From NCBI GenBank assembly GCA_020848615.1, contig JADLHW010000109.1, forward strand, positions 1 to 64,000: 64,000 nt of DNA, given 5' to 3'. The notes beneath the pieces are model-generated. The model made no database searches and was not told the origin of the DNA. It saw only the letters and a list, made by a program, of their open reading frames with translations. Origin of the DNA: Thermoleophilia bacterium (GTDB lineage: Bacteria; Actinomycetota; Thermoleophilia; Miltoncostaeales; Miltoncostaeaceae). Of the stretch, positions 1 through 8,032 are shown in pieces. Made by a program: the position numbers and the translations under genes. Every line of letters starts with the position of its first letter. Position 1 is the stretch's first letter.

Positions 1-2
1 AG

Positions 3-761
3 GATGACGAGTCCATCGGCGAGGCCATCGCGTTCCACCTCGACCGCGCGGGATTCCGGCCCGCGCTGGCGTCGGACGGGCTGTCGGGCCTCACGGCGCT
101 GCGCCGGGAACCGCCGGACGTGCTGGTGCTGGACCTCATGCTCCCCCACGTCGACGGCTGGCAGGTCATCCGCGAGGTCCGGCGGTGGGCGCCGCGGCTG
201 CATGTGATCGTGGTGACGGCCCGCAGCAACGAGCACGACCGCGTGGAGGTGCTGGCGCTGGGCGCGGACGACGTGCTGAGCAAGCCCTTCTCGATGCGGG
301 AGTTCGTCGCCCGGGTGGGCGCGGCGGTGCGCCGCACGGCCGCCGCGGAGGCCTTCGCGCCACGCGAGCCCGTCCGCGCCGGCGACCTGGCGCTCGACCT
401 GGACCGGCTGGCGGTGTCGATCGCCGGAGTGCCCGTGGACACCACCCCGCTGGAGTTCCGGCTGCTGTGCGTGCTCGCCGAGCACCGGGGCCGGGCGTTG
501 TCACGCGACGTGATCTTCCGGAGGGTGTGGGGCGGGGAGCGGGCCCACGGCGACCGCTCCGTGGACGTCCTGGTGCGCCGCCTGCGCCGCAAGGTCGACG
601 AGACCCCGGGGCGCTTCACCTACGTGCAGACCCAGCACGGCGTGGGCTACCGGCTGGAGGCCACCCCCCGGGCCCTGCCGGGCGCGGGCCCGCGCACGCC
701 GGCGCCGGGGGACGCGGCGCGGATCCTCGCGCGCACCATCCCCCGGCCCGAGCCGGTGTAG
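3..761 (+). CDS. OmpR/PhoB-type response regulator, 5' end cut by window
   Basis: DNA-binding response regulator of a two-component system. The frame is already open at base 3, reading DDES, the acidic pocket at the start of a receiver domain, so only a few residues are missing. The phospho-acceptor aspartate lies in LVLDLMLP (bases 132-134) and the conserved lysine in SKPFS (bases 282-284). A winged-helix effector domain follows from about base 385 and ends in GVGYRLE, typical of the family; the last 30 residues are a Pro/Ala-rich tail. No partner kinase is visible here, so it may lie upstream. Its stop is one base from the stop of the convergent sigma gene. The family is clear; the regulon is unknown. 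Confidence 0.93.
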   Translation, partial: DDESIGEAIAFHLDRAGFRPALASDGLSGLTALRREPPDVLVLDLMLPHVDGWQVIREVRRWAPRLHVIVVTARSNEHDRVEVLALGADDVLSKPFSMREFVARVGAAVRRTAAAEAFAPREPVRAGDLALDLDRLAVSIAGVPVDTTPLEFRLLCVLAEHRGRALSRDVIFRRVWGGERAHGDRSVDVLVRRLRRKVDETPGRFTYVQTQHGVGYRLEATPRALPGAGPRTPAPGDAARILARTIPRPEPV

Positions 762-762
762 G

Positions 763-1836
763 TCAGGCGGACTCGCGGAGGCGCTGGGCCTCCGGGAGGG
801 CCTGCAGCTTGCGCAGCGTGTTGTTCTCGATCTGGCGGATGCGCTCCCGCGTGACCCCGAATGCCCTGCCGACCTCCTCGAGGGTGCGGGGCTGGTCGCC
901 GGTGAGGCCGAACCGGAGCTCGATGACGCGCCGCTCCCGCTCCGGGAGGGCGGCGAGCGCCTTGCGCACGTCCGCGTCGCGGAGGGTGCTGGACGCCTCG
1001 TCGAACGGCGAGCTGGCCGTCTCGTCCTCCACGAAGTCCCCGAGCGACGAGTCGTCCTCCTCGCCCACCGGCCGCTCGAGCGACACCGGCAGCTGCGCGA
1101 GGCGCAGGATGTCCCGGACCTCGTCCACGGCCATGCGCAGCTCCGCGGCGAGCTCCTCCGGCTTGGGCTCCCGGCCCAGGCGCTGGGTCATCTGGCGCTC
1201 CATGTGCACCACGCGGTTGAGCTTCTCGACCATGTGCACGGGGATGCGGATGGTGCGCGCCTTGTCGGCGATGGCGCGGGTGACGGCCTGCCGGATCCAC
1301 CACGTCGCGTACGTGGAGAACTTGTAGCCGCGCCGGTAGTCGAACTTCTCGACGGCGCGGATGAGGCCCAGGCTGCCCTCCTGGATGAGGTCCAGGAACG
1401 ACAGGCCACGGCCCAGGTAGCCCTTGGCGATGCTCACGACCAGGCGGAGGTTCGCCTCGATCATCTGCTGCTTGGCGGTCATGTCGCCGCGCTCGATGCG
1501 CTTGGCGAGCGAGACCTCCTGCTCGGCCGTCAGGAGCGGCACACGGCCGATCTCCCGCAGGTACAGCCGCAGGGAGTCGAGGCTGGGCTCGACCGTCAGG
1601 TCGATGCCGCCGGCGACCTCCGGCTGGTCCTCCTCGGCGTCCAGCACGTCCACGCCGCGCTCGGCGAGGCCCGAGAGGAACTCCTCGAGCTGCTCGCGGG
1701 TGAGCTCGTGATCCTCGAGGGCGCTGACGATCTCCTCGTAGGTGAGGAACCCCTTCTCGCGTCCCTCCTCCACCAAGGCGCGCATGACCGCGGAGAGGTT
1801 GGTCTCACTCGGCCCTGCGTTGGATCGCGTCGCCAT
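763..1836 (-). CDS. rpoD: primary-type RNA polymerase sigma-70 factor
   Basis: Sigma factor of 357 residues that directs RNA polymerase to housekeeping promoters. An N-terminal region 1.1-like segment ([16 protein letters not shown]) is followed by region 1.2/2 ([52 protein letters not shown]), region 3, and an intact region 4.2 helix-turn-helix ([18 protein letters not shown]). The ATG at 1834-1836 is chosen because GGAGGG lies about 7 bases upstream; a longer frame adds 15 residues without a comparable site. The presence of region 1.1 and the canonical region 4.2 favour the principal sigma factor, in contrast to the second sigma gene at 22186-23037. Confidence 0.93.
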   Translation of the reverse strand: MATRSNAGPSETNLSAVMRALVEEGREKGFLTYEEIVSALEDHELTREQLEEFLSGLAERGVDVLDAEEDQPEVAGGIDLTVEPSLDSLRLYLREIGRVPLLTAEQEVSLAKRIERGDMTAKQQMIEANLRLVVSIAKGYLGRGLSFLDLIQEGSLGLIRAVEKFDYRRGYKFSTYATWWIRQAVTRAIADKARTIRIPVHMVEKLNRVVHMERQMTQRLGREPKPEELAAELRMAVDEVRDILRLAQLPVSLERPVGEEDDSSLGDFVEDETASSPFDEASSTLRDADVRKALAALPERERRVIELRFGLTGDQPRTLEEVGRAFGVTRERIRQIENNTLRKLQALPEAQRLRESA

Positions 1837-2024
1837 GGGCAGCCCTCCGTAGCGCTTCAGGGGTGGACGGATGGAGCCCACAGCAGTTTACCGGGTCGCG
1901 GCGCCGGTGGCGCGTGAACGGGCTCACACCGACTCGCGGGCCAGACCGTGCCGCTCGCACTACCGTTACCGCGTCGGCTCCCAGTGGAGCATCGGCACGT
2001 CGTCACCAAACGAAAGGCGCCGGG

Positions 2025-3008
2025 ATGCGCAGCCGTCCCACCCTCCCCGCCGAGGATCTCCAGGAGACCGCCCCGCCCGCGGCCCTCAGCCTCACCGCGG
2101 CGGGCGTCGTGCGGTCCGCGAAGGCCATCCGCATCGGGCACGGCAACGGCGAGCGCCTGTTCCAGGCGGAGATCGCCTGCTCCGCCGACCTCGCTTCCTC
2201 CCGCAAGGGCGTCCACATGTCGCGGTTCGAGGAGGGCATCAACGAGGCCATCGACGATGTGGTGCTGGGGGAGGCCCTGGTCATCGAGGCGCTCGCCGAA
2301 CGCATCGCGATGCGGGTGGTGGAGGCCCAGGGGGCGACCCGCAGCCGCGTCGAGATCCGGGCGAGCTACCCGGTGGTGCGGGTGACGCCCGTGTCGGGGA
2401 TCGAGAGCCAGGAGACGTACGGCCTCATCGGCGCGGCGGCCGCCACCCCGGCCGCCTCCCGCCGCGTGGTGGGGGTCTCCGCACAGGGCATGAACGCCTG
2501 CCCGTGCGCCCAGGGGCTGCTGCGCGCCCAGGCGGAGGCGGCCCTGGGCGGCGACGGCTTCTCCGCGGAGGAGATCGAGCGGATCGTGGGCCTGGTGCCC
2601 ATCGCCACCCACAACCAGCGGGCCCGTGGCACGCTGTACCTCGGCGCGCCGGGCGCGTTCGCGATCGATGCTGACGACCTCATCCGCATCGTGGAGGAGT
2701 CCATGTCCTCCGAGATCTACGAGCTCCTGAAGCGAACGGACGAGCAGTACGTGGTGGACCGCGCCCACCGGCGCCCGCGGTTCGTGGAGGACAGCGTGCG
2801 CGAGATGGTGCGCCTCGCGGTCGCCGCCCACCCGGACCTTCCGGACGACGCCTTCCTGTGGGCCCAGCAGGAGAACTTCGAGACCATCCACACCCACGAC
2901 GTGCACGCGGAGCGCAGCGGCCTGCTGGGGGAGATCCGGGCGGAGCTCGCCGGCGGGAGGCCCGCGGTGCGGCACGTGCGGCTGGAGGAGTGGCTCACCC
3001 CGGCCTGA
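2025..3008 (+). CDS. folE2: GTP cyclohydrolase of the FolE2/MptA family
   Basis: Predicted cytoplasmic type IB GTP cyclohydrolase, which opens GTP to a dihydroneopterin derivative for folate or related pterin synthesis. The 327-residue protein carries the signature GVSAQGMNACPCAQ near residue 160, including the CPC cysteines, and the early IRIGHGNGERLFQAE segment. The cysteine motif and length look closer to the archaeal MptA branch than to short bacterial FolE2; that is a reading by eye. The ATG is preceded by an AAAGG element 8-12 bases upstream. It is divergent from the sigma gene, with a 188-base shared promoter region. No other folate gene is adjacent. Confidence 0.86.
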   Translation: MRSRPTLPAEDLQETAPPAALSLTAAGVVRSAKAIRIGHGNGERLFQAEIACSADLASSRKGVHMSRFEEGINEAIDDVVLGEALVIEALAERIAMRVVEAQGATRSRVEIRASYPVVRVTPVSGIESQETYGLIGAAAATPAASRRVVGVSAQGMNACPCAQGLLRAQAEAALGGDGFSAEEIERIVGLVPIATHNQRARGTLYLGAPGAFAIDADDLIRIVEESMSSEIYELLKRTDEQYVVDRAHRRPRFVEDSVREMVRLAVAAHPDLPDDAFLWAQQENFETIHTHDVHAERSGLLGEIRAELAGGRPAVRHVRLEEWLTPA

Positions 3009-3014
3009 GCCGGG

Positions 3015-3629
3015 TCAGGACTCCGGGGCCGCGTCACCCCCGCGCTTCCGGCCGAGCTCCAGCTTCGGCTCGGCGTGCCGGAACAGGCGGCCCATGTTCG
3101 CGCGGTGGCGGACGATCACGGCGCCCGAGGCCAGCAGGGAGAACACCAGCACGGGCCACGGCTCGCCCAGCAGCAGCGCCCCGACGGGGAAGGCCACGGC
3201 CGCCGCGATGCTCGCGACCGACACGTACCGGGTGGCGGCGACCACCACGAGCCACGTCCCCAGCACGATGAGCGACACCAGCGGCACCAGGCCGATCACC
3301 GCGCCGCCGCCGACGGCGACGCCCTTGCCACCCTTGAACCGCAGCCACACCGGGAAGACGTGCCCCAGGATCGCCGCTCCGCCGGCCACCAGCGGCCACG
3401 GCGAGTCGGTGAGGGCCCGGGCGATGAGGGTGGCCGCCACGCCCTTGCCGATGTCGGCGACCATCACGGCGATGCCGATGCGCCGGCCGAGCGTGCGGAA
3501 CACGTTGGTGGCGCCCACGTTCTTGCTGCCCACCGTGCGGATGTCCACGCCCCTGGCGAGGCCCGCGAGGTACGCGAACGGGATGGATCCCAGCAGGTAG
3601 GCCAGCACCACGGCGACGGCCTGGTTCAC
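3015..3629 (-). CDS. plsY: acyl-phosphate:glycerol-3-phosphate acyltransferase PlsY
   Basis: Integral membrane enzyme of 204 residues transferring acyl groups from acyl phosphate to glycerol-3-phosphate, the first acylation step of phospholipid synthesis. Diagnostic PlsY motifs are GSIPFAYLAG near the N terminus, GSKNVGATNVFRTLG, and FKGGKGVAVGGG in the middle, set among about five to six hydrophobic segments. The start is a GTG whose first bases overlap the pgsA stop in a GTGA arrangement (bases 3626-3629), indicating translational coupling of two lipid genes. The basic C-terminal tail (ELGRKRGG) would face the cytoplasm. It is convergent with folE2, six bases apart. Confidence 0.93.
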   Translation of the reverse strand: MNQAVAVVLAYLLGSIPFAYLAGLARGVDIRTVGSKNVGATNVFRTLGRRIGIAVMVADIGKGVAATLIARALTDSPWPLVAGGAAILGHVFPVWLRFKGGKGVAVGGGAVIGLVPLVSLIVLGTWLVVVAATRYVSVASIAAAVAFPVGALLLGEPWPVLVFSLLASGAVIVRHRANMGRLFRHAEPKLELGRKRGGDAAPES

Positions 3630-4192
3630 GGGTCGCCTCCGACCTCGGTGTCCGGTGACTTGCGGGCGAACAGGCGGCGGTGCGCCATCACGAAGTAGTA
3701 CGCGCCGGACAGGACCGTGAGGACCACCGCGAGGTACATGAGCGGGTCGTTCACCGCCGTCCAGGGGTGCGGGGCGATCGCCGCGACGATCGCGATGTTC
3801 TGGCTGAAGGCCTTCGCCTTGCCGAGGCTGCCGGCCGGGATGATGAGGTCCTCGGTGACGGCCACCAGCCGCAGGCCGGTCACGGCGAACTCCCGCGTGA
3901 TGATGACCATCGTGATCCACGCGGGCACGTCGTCGAGCTGCACGAGGCACAGGAGGGCCCCGCTCACCAGCAGCTTGTCGGCGAGGGGGTCCAGGAACGC
4001 GCCGGCCACGGTCACCTGCCCGCGGGACCGCGCGAGGTAGCCGTCCAGGCTGTCGGTGGCGGCGGCGGCCCCGTACAGGGCGGCGGCCCACCAGCGCGCC
4101 GTCTCGGTGTCCACCAGGACCAGCGCCATGATCGCCGGGATCGTGCTGATCCTGACGGCGGTGACCCAGAGCGCCGCGTTCACGCGGCCCAT
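3626..4192 (-). CDS. pgsA: CDP-diacylglycerol-glycerol-3-phosphate phosphatidyltransferase
   Basis: Membrane CDP-alcohol phosphatidyltransferase making phosphatidylglycerol phosphate from CDP-diacylglycerol and glycerol-3-phosphate. The family signature is complete: DSLDGYLARSRG followed by GAFLDPLADK, supplying the four metal-binding aspartates in the DG-x2-AR-x8-G-x3-D-x3-D pattern at about residues 47-72. Several hydrophobic helices surround it. At 188 residues it has the usual length. It overlaps plsY by four bases and sits first in the two-gene operon. Other CDP-alcohol transferases (for example PIP synthase) share the signature, so the acceptor is inferred from length and the plsY pairing. 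Confidence 0.88.
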   Translation of the reverse strand: MGRVNAALWVTAVRISTIPAIMALVLVDTETARWWAAALYGAAAATDSLDGYLARSRGQVTVAGAFLDPLADKLLVSGALLCLVQLDDVPAWITMVIITREFAVTGLRLVAVTEDLIIPAGSLGKAKAFSQNIAIVAAIAPHPWTAVNDPLMYLAVVLTVLSGAYYFVMAHRRLFARKSPDTEVGGDP

Positions 4193-4238
4193 CTTATGCG
4201 GCCCGGGGGCGTCGCACCTCAGGCGCTAGGCTCACGGC

Positions 4239-4769
4239 GTGAACGAGATCGCGGTGACGGCGGTCGGCGCGGACCGGCCGGGGATCGTGGCGGCCCTCAC
4301 GGAGGCGCTGCTCGGGCTCGGGGGGAACCTGGAGGACTGCCGGGCGGCGCTGCTGCGCGGCTCCTTCGCGGTGGCGCTGTTGGTGACGGTGCCGGACGGC
4401 GTGCCGGCCGAGCGCGTGGACGCCGCGCTGCGCCCCGTGGCGGAGCGTCTGGGCCTGGGGCTGTGGACGGGGCCGGCGTCGCCGCCGGACGACGCGTCGG
4501 CATGGGGCCCGCGGTGCGTGATCAGCGTGTACGGCGTGGACCACCCGGGCATCGTCCACGCGGTCACCGCGGCGCTCGCCCACACCGGCGCGAACATCGT
4601 CGACCTGTCGGCGCGGGCCGCCGGGCGCCCGCCGATCTACGCCCTGGCGATCGAGGTGGACCTGCCGGCCGGGGCGACGCCGGAGGCGATGGCCGCCGCC
4701 CTGCGGCCGGTCGCGGACCGCAACCGGGTGGAGCTGTCGGTCACCCCCGTCGCCGACGAGGTGATGTGA
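4239..4769 (+). CDS. tandem ACT-domain protein, GcvR-like
   Basis: A 176-residue protein of two ACT modules, each opening with the characteristic DRPGIVAALTEALLGLGGN (residues about 12-30) or DHPGIVHAVTAALAHTGAN motif. ACT pairs of this size bind amino acids and act as regulators, as in GcvR of the glycine cleavage system; there is no catalytic domain. It starts with GTG 46 bases after the divergent pgsA start and is followed 13 bases later by the deformylase-HD fusion, so the two may be co-transcribed. The ligand cannot be read from sequence, and a GcvR role is only the nearest family description. Confidence 0.78.
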   Translation: MNEIAVTAVGADRPGIVAALTEALLGLGGNLEDCRAALLRGSFAVALLVTVPDGVPAERVDAALRPVAERLGLGLWTGPASPPDDASAWGPRCVISVYGVDHPGIVHAVTAALAHTGANIVDLSARAAGRPPIYALAIEVDLPAGATPEAMAAALRPVADRNRVELSVTPVADEVM

Positions 4770-4782
4770 GCGGCGCCGGCCG

Positions 4783-5826
4783 GTGATCCGCGAGGTCCTG
4801 GTCTACCCGGACCGGCGGCTCAAGCAGCCGGCCGCGCCCGTCACCACGTTCGGCCCGGCGCTGCGCCGCCTCGCCGAGGACCTGCAGGACACGGCGCGCG
4901 CCTACCCGCGCACCGTCGGGCTGGCCGCCACCCAGATCGGGGCGATGTGGCGGGTGGTGCTCGTCGACTGCACGGACCACCCCAAGGTGCCGGACCCGCT
5001 GGGGCCGCTGGTGCTCGTGAACCCCGTGGTGGTGTCCGCGGAGGGCGCGGAGACCGGCCGGGAGGGCTGCCTGTCGCTGCCGGAGATCACCGCCGACGTC
5101 CGCCGTCCCGTGGCCATCGAGGTGGAGGCCGTGGACCCGGAGGGCGCGCCGCTGCGGTTCACCGCCGAGGGATTCGAGGCGCGGGTGGTGCTGCACGAGA
5201 TCGACCACCTGGACGGTGTGCTGATCCTCGACCGCGTCGCCTCCCTCGCCCGGGACGTGTTCCCCCGGCGGTCCGGGCGCGGCCGCCGCTCCCCCGGCGC
5301 CCTGCTGGTGGAGCGCGCCGCGACCCTGGCCCGCATCGCCCACGCCGGCCAGCGGTACGACGGCGACGATCCGTACACCGCCCACCTGGAGGAGGTGGTC
5401 GCCGCCCTGGGTGAGCACGGGGTGGACGATCCGCAGCTCATCGCCGCCGCGTGGCTCCACGACGTCGTGGAGGACACCCCGGTGGACGTCGAGGCGATCA
5501 CCCAGGAGTTCGGGGAGCGGATCGGGGGGATCGTCTCCGCGCTGACCGTCCCCGACCGGCCGGACCAGGACGCCGCCCGGCGCGACTCCTGGACCCGCAT
5601 CGCCGCGACCCCCGCCGCCGTGGCGGTGAAGCTCGGCGACCGCGTCGCGAACGTCCGTCGCGGCGGCCCGAAGGTCCGGAGGTACGAGGCGCAGCACCCG
5701 ACGTTCCGGGGGATCCTCACCGCTGCCGACGCCGGCGGCCTGGACGCGCAGGTCGCCCGGCTCTGGGCGACGCTGGAGTCCGCCCTGGCGGATGCGGGCG
5801 GGCCGGACCCGACGGCACGGCGGTGA
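4783..5826 (+). CDS. def: peptide deformylase fused to an HD hydrolase domain
   Basis: One 347-residue frame combines two enzymes. Residues 1-160 are peptide deformylase, which removes the formyl group from nascent proteins: motif 1 TVGLAATQ (44-51), motif 2 EGCLS with the metal cysteine C96, and motif 3 HEIDH with H138, E139 and H142. After a basic linker (RRSGRGRRS), residues 175-340 form an HD phosphohydrolase of the RelA/SpoT-MESH1 type: H187, the HD pair H226-D227 in AAWLHDVVEDTP, and a later KLGDRVANVR containing the distal aspartate. No synthetase or TGS domain is present. All visible catalytic residues are kept. The HD substrate, perhaps (p)ppGpp or NADPH as in MESH1 relatives, is inference. 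The GTG start is 13 bases after the ACT gene. Confidence 0.88.
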   Translation: MIREVLVYPDRRLKQPAAPVTTFGPALRRLAEDLQDTARAYPRTVGLAATQIGAMWRVVLVDCTDHPKVPDPLGPLVLVNPVVVSAEGAETGREGCLSLPEITADVRRPVAIEVEAVDPEGAPLRFTAEGFEARVVLHEIDHLDGVLILDRVASLARDVFPRRSGRGRRSPGALLVERAATLARIAHAGQRYDGDDPYTAHLEEVVAALGEHGVDDPQLIAAAWLHDVVEDTPVDVEAITQEFGERIGGIVSALTVPDRPDQDAARRDSWTRIAATPAAVAVKLGDRVANVRRGGPKVRRYEAQHPTFRGILTAADAGGLDAQVARLWATLESALADAGGPDPTARR

Positions 5827-5834
5827 GGTGAGCG

Positions 5835-6479
5835 GTGGGGACGCTGGGAGCCCTTCTGGAGGAGTACACCGGGTTGTTGCGCGCCAGCGGCAGCCCGACG
5901 CTGGACAGGATGCGCCCGGGCCACTCGCCGGAGCATGTGCGGGAACGGCTTCGTGCGGCCGGGGTGCCGCCGGCGGGTGAGCTGGTGGACTGGTTCAGCT
6001 GGTGTGACGGGGAGACCGGCCTGAAGCACCGGGAGTGGGGGGACTTCGAGCTGGCGCCCACATCGCTGGCCCCCGTGTCGCTGGAGGCGTCTCTGGACCG
6101 CCATCGGGTCGAGCAGCGAACCGACGCCGAGTACACGGTCTCGGAGTTCCTTGAGCCGCCGCAAACCGACCCCGACTATTGGTGGCCGCTGTCGTGGGTG
6201 GTGATCGCACGTGTCGAGCACACCCTGTTGGTCGCCGATGCGGCGGCGCCCGACGGTGTCCACTGCGTGGTGCGCAACGTGAGCCTGCTGGATCCGATCC
6301 TGGTGGGGACCTCGATCGAGGCGGTGGTCCGCTACTGGGTGCTGGCGCTTCGTGCGGGGTGTGCCCGGTGGGATCCGGGGCTGGACCGCTGGGTGTCGGA
6401 ACCGTCCGGGTCGCCACGCTGGCCTGCCCCGTTGGAGCCGGGGATCCTCTCCGAGCGGACCGGAACCCCACCCTCCTGA
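5835..6479 (+). CDS. SMI1/KNR4 (SUKH)-like protein
   Basis: A 214-residue acidic soluble protein. The layout LRAAGVPPAGELVDWFSWCDG, a central WWPLSWVVIA block and a late VVRYWVLALRAG segment resemble SUKH/SMI1-KNR4 proteins, known as immunity proteins against polymorphic toxins and as general binding modules. No toxin gene lies next to it: it begins eight bases after the deformylase-HD fusion and is followed by a 331-base stretch without a clear gene. Function is unassigned and the SUKH assignment rests on eye-level similarity only. Confidence 0.6.
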   Translation: MGTLGALLEEYTGLLRASGSPTLDRMRPGHSPEHVRERLRAAGVPPAGELVDWFSWCDGETGLKHREWGDFELAPTSLAPVSLEASLDRHRVEQRTDAEYTVSEFLEPPQTDPDYWWPLSWVVIARVEHTLLVADAAAPDGVHCVVRNVSLLDPILVGTSIEAVVRYWVLALRAGCARWDPGLDRWVSEPSGSPRWPAPLEPGILSERTGTPPS

Positions 6480-6810
6480 GCGCACGTGCCGCCCGGGACT
6501 CCAGACCCGAAGCGGCTCAGACGGGACGGCGGGTCCTTCGCGGCGATGGTCCGGAATCCACGGACGGAGAGCGTCTGCTCGCAGGGCGGAGGGTGTCCAG
6601 GTCGCACGTCCGATACCCCCGCGACATGGGCAGCCCGTCGCCCCTCACGGGCGGGGCCTCGACGCGCAGGTCGCGGTGTTGGACGACGCGGCGGGCCGTC
6701 CTGGCGTGAACGAGCCGGTGCGGCAGGACACCGGCTCCACGGGCGCACCTGTGGCCCACAATGCCTTCCACGGCCCCGACTCAGCATTCCGCTCCTGCCG
6801 GGTCGACGTC
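6480..6810. other. 331-base stretch without a convincing gene
   Basis: Frames on both strands stay open only because of high GC; none shows consistent third-position bias, a ribosome site and a recognisable product. The stretch lies between the SUKH-like gene and the antitoxin-like gene, a setting where decayed accessory genes are common, but I cannot identify a remnant. Confidence 0.5.
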
Positions 6811-7059
6811 ATGATCCGTGGCATGGGCCGGACCCGGATCACGACGGCCGTTGACAGCGACCTGCTCGCCAGGGCACGGCGGGCCCATGGCGGAGTCTCC
6901 GATGCCCGGTTGATCGATGACGCGCTCGCCGCGCTGCTCGCCCGCCGTGGATCCGCGGAGGTCGACGCGGCATACGCGGCCGCATATGCGGCTCATCCGA
7001 TCGACGCGGCCGACGACCGGGGTGACCACGACACGTTCCGCAGGGCCACGGCGACATGA
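6811..7059 (+). CDS. small antitoxin-like protein (VapB type), orphan
   Basis: An 82-residue protein (or 78 from the second ATG at 6823) beginning MGRTRITTAVDSDLLARARR, an N-terminal strand plus helix pattern typical of type II antitoxins of the VapB class that bind DNA through a short N-terminal fold. The C-terminal part is Ala/Asp-rich and could wrap a toxin. Its stop overlaps an ATG in an ATGA arrangement, as usual in toxin-antitoxin pairs, but the frame entered there (7056 onward) closes after 22 codons, so no intact PIN or MazF-like toxin follows. The next gene is on the opposite strand. Either the toxin has been lost or this is a stand-alone regulator. Confidence 0.6.
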   Translation: MIRGMGRTRITTAVDSDLLARARRAHGGVSDARLIDDALAALLARRGSAEVDAAYAAAYAAHPIDAADDRGDHDTFRRATAT

Positions 7060-7085
7060 GCGGGTGTCCGGGACGAGCTCCGCGC

Positions 7086-7982
7086 CTACCGATGACGACG
7101 AGCCGCAGCCGTCCGTGCGGGTGACGCCAGCGCCGACCGCACGTCGTCGGAAAGGCGGACCCGGAGCACCGGCTGGGAGAGACCCTCGCTGTTGATGAGC
7201 GCCGTACGGGCGTCGAGCAGGGTGAGGCCCTCCCCCTGCGGCTGCGGCGGGAGCGGCATTGTGGCCAGCGGCCGGAGCGTGCCGCCACGGACGCGGCCCG
7301 CGAGCCGTGGCAGGACGGCGAGCCCGAAGTAGGTGCGCAGGACCGGGTGGCCGCCCGGTCCCATCACGCCGTCCGTGACGAGGGGAAGCGGGACCGTCGC
7401 GATCCGCACGAGCCGCCCCGACGCCCTGGCGGCGGTCCCGCGCCAGACGGCCGGCGGAACCTGGAAGAGGGCGCCGCCGAGGCCCTTGGTCACCACGAAC
7501 GCCCGCCCGCCGTCGGGGTCGACGAGCAGGGCCTCGGCGTCGACCGGGCCGGTTGGGTACCGGAGGGTCAGCACGCGGGCCGGCCGGACGGTGCCGGTCC
7601 TCGGTGCGGGCTCCGCCACGACGACGATGCGCACCGAGGTCCGCGTCGCGCGGTTGTCGCCGATGTCGCCGATCGCGAGCATCGGCCGGCCGGCGTCCCG
7701 GTAGGAGGCGAGCGCCTCCCAGTCGGTGGCCGGCACCCCCGGTACCCGGACCACTCCCGCGGTCCGGCCGTCGCGGCGGACCGCGAACAGGCGCGCGGGG
7801 TGGCCGGAGTCCTCATGGGTCCACAGGATCCCGGCGGTCCGCAGGCCGGGCGCGAGCCCGGACGCCTCGGTGATCCGCGGGTCCCGGATGACGCGGTCCA
7901 CCACCGCGCCGGCCGGCGGTGCGGCGGCCGCGCTCACGGCGGCCGTCGCCATGAGCGCGAGCAGGGTTGACGCCGCGGGCAT
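7086..7982 (-). CDS. secreted beta-propeller-like protein of unknown function
   Basis: A 298-residue protein with a signal peptide (MPAASTLLALMATAAVSA, Ala-rich, likely cleaved after residue 25). The mature part has short repeated strand-turn motifs: ASGLAPG, WTHEDSG, FAVRRDG, DWEALA, GDIGDN, GEGLTLLD. These resemble extracellular propeller or phytase-like esterase proteins that start with a metal- or substrate-binding ring of Asp/Glu residues. I do not recognise a named family with confidence. It lies 50 bases downstream of the alcohol dehydrogenase on the same strand and may share its transcript, though the cellular locations differ. Confidence 0.68.
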   Translation of the reverse strand: MPAASTLLALMATAAVSAAAAPPAGAVVDRVIRDPRITEASGLAPGLRTAGILWTHEDSGHPARLFAVRRDGRTAGVVRVPGVPATDWEALASYRDAGRPMLAIGDIGDNRATRTSVRIVVVAEPAPRTGTVRPARVLTLRYPTGPVDAEALLVDPDGGRAFVVTKGLGGALFQVPPAVWRGTAARASGRLVRIATVPLPLVTDGVMGPGGHPVLRTYFGLAVLPRLAGRVRGGTLRPLATMPLPPQPQGEGLTLLDARTALINSEGLSQPVLRVRLSDDVRSALASPARTAAARRHR

Positions 7983-8032
7983 CGCCCCATCGTGCCACGC
8001 CGGGCGCGCCGGGCACCTCGGACCGGTGGGGG

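Noticed and set aside
7056-7124. Toxin gene after the antitoxin
   Set aside because: The overlapping ATG frame closes after 22 codons and shows no PIN, MazF or RelE motif.
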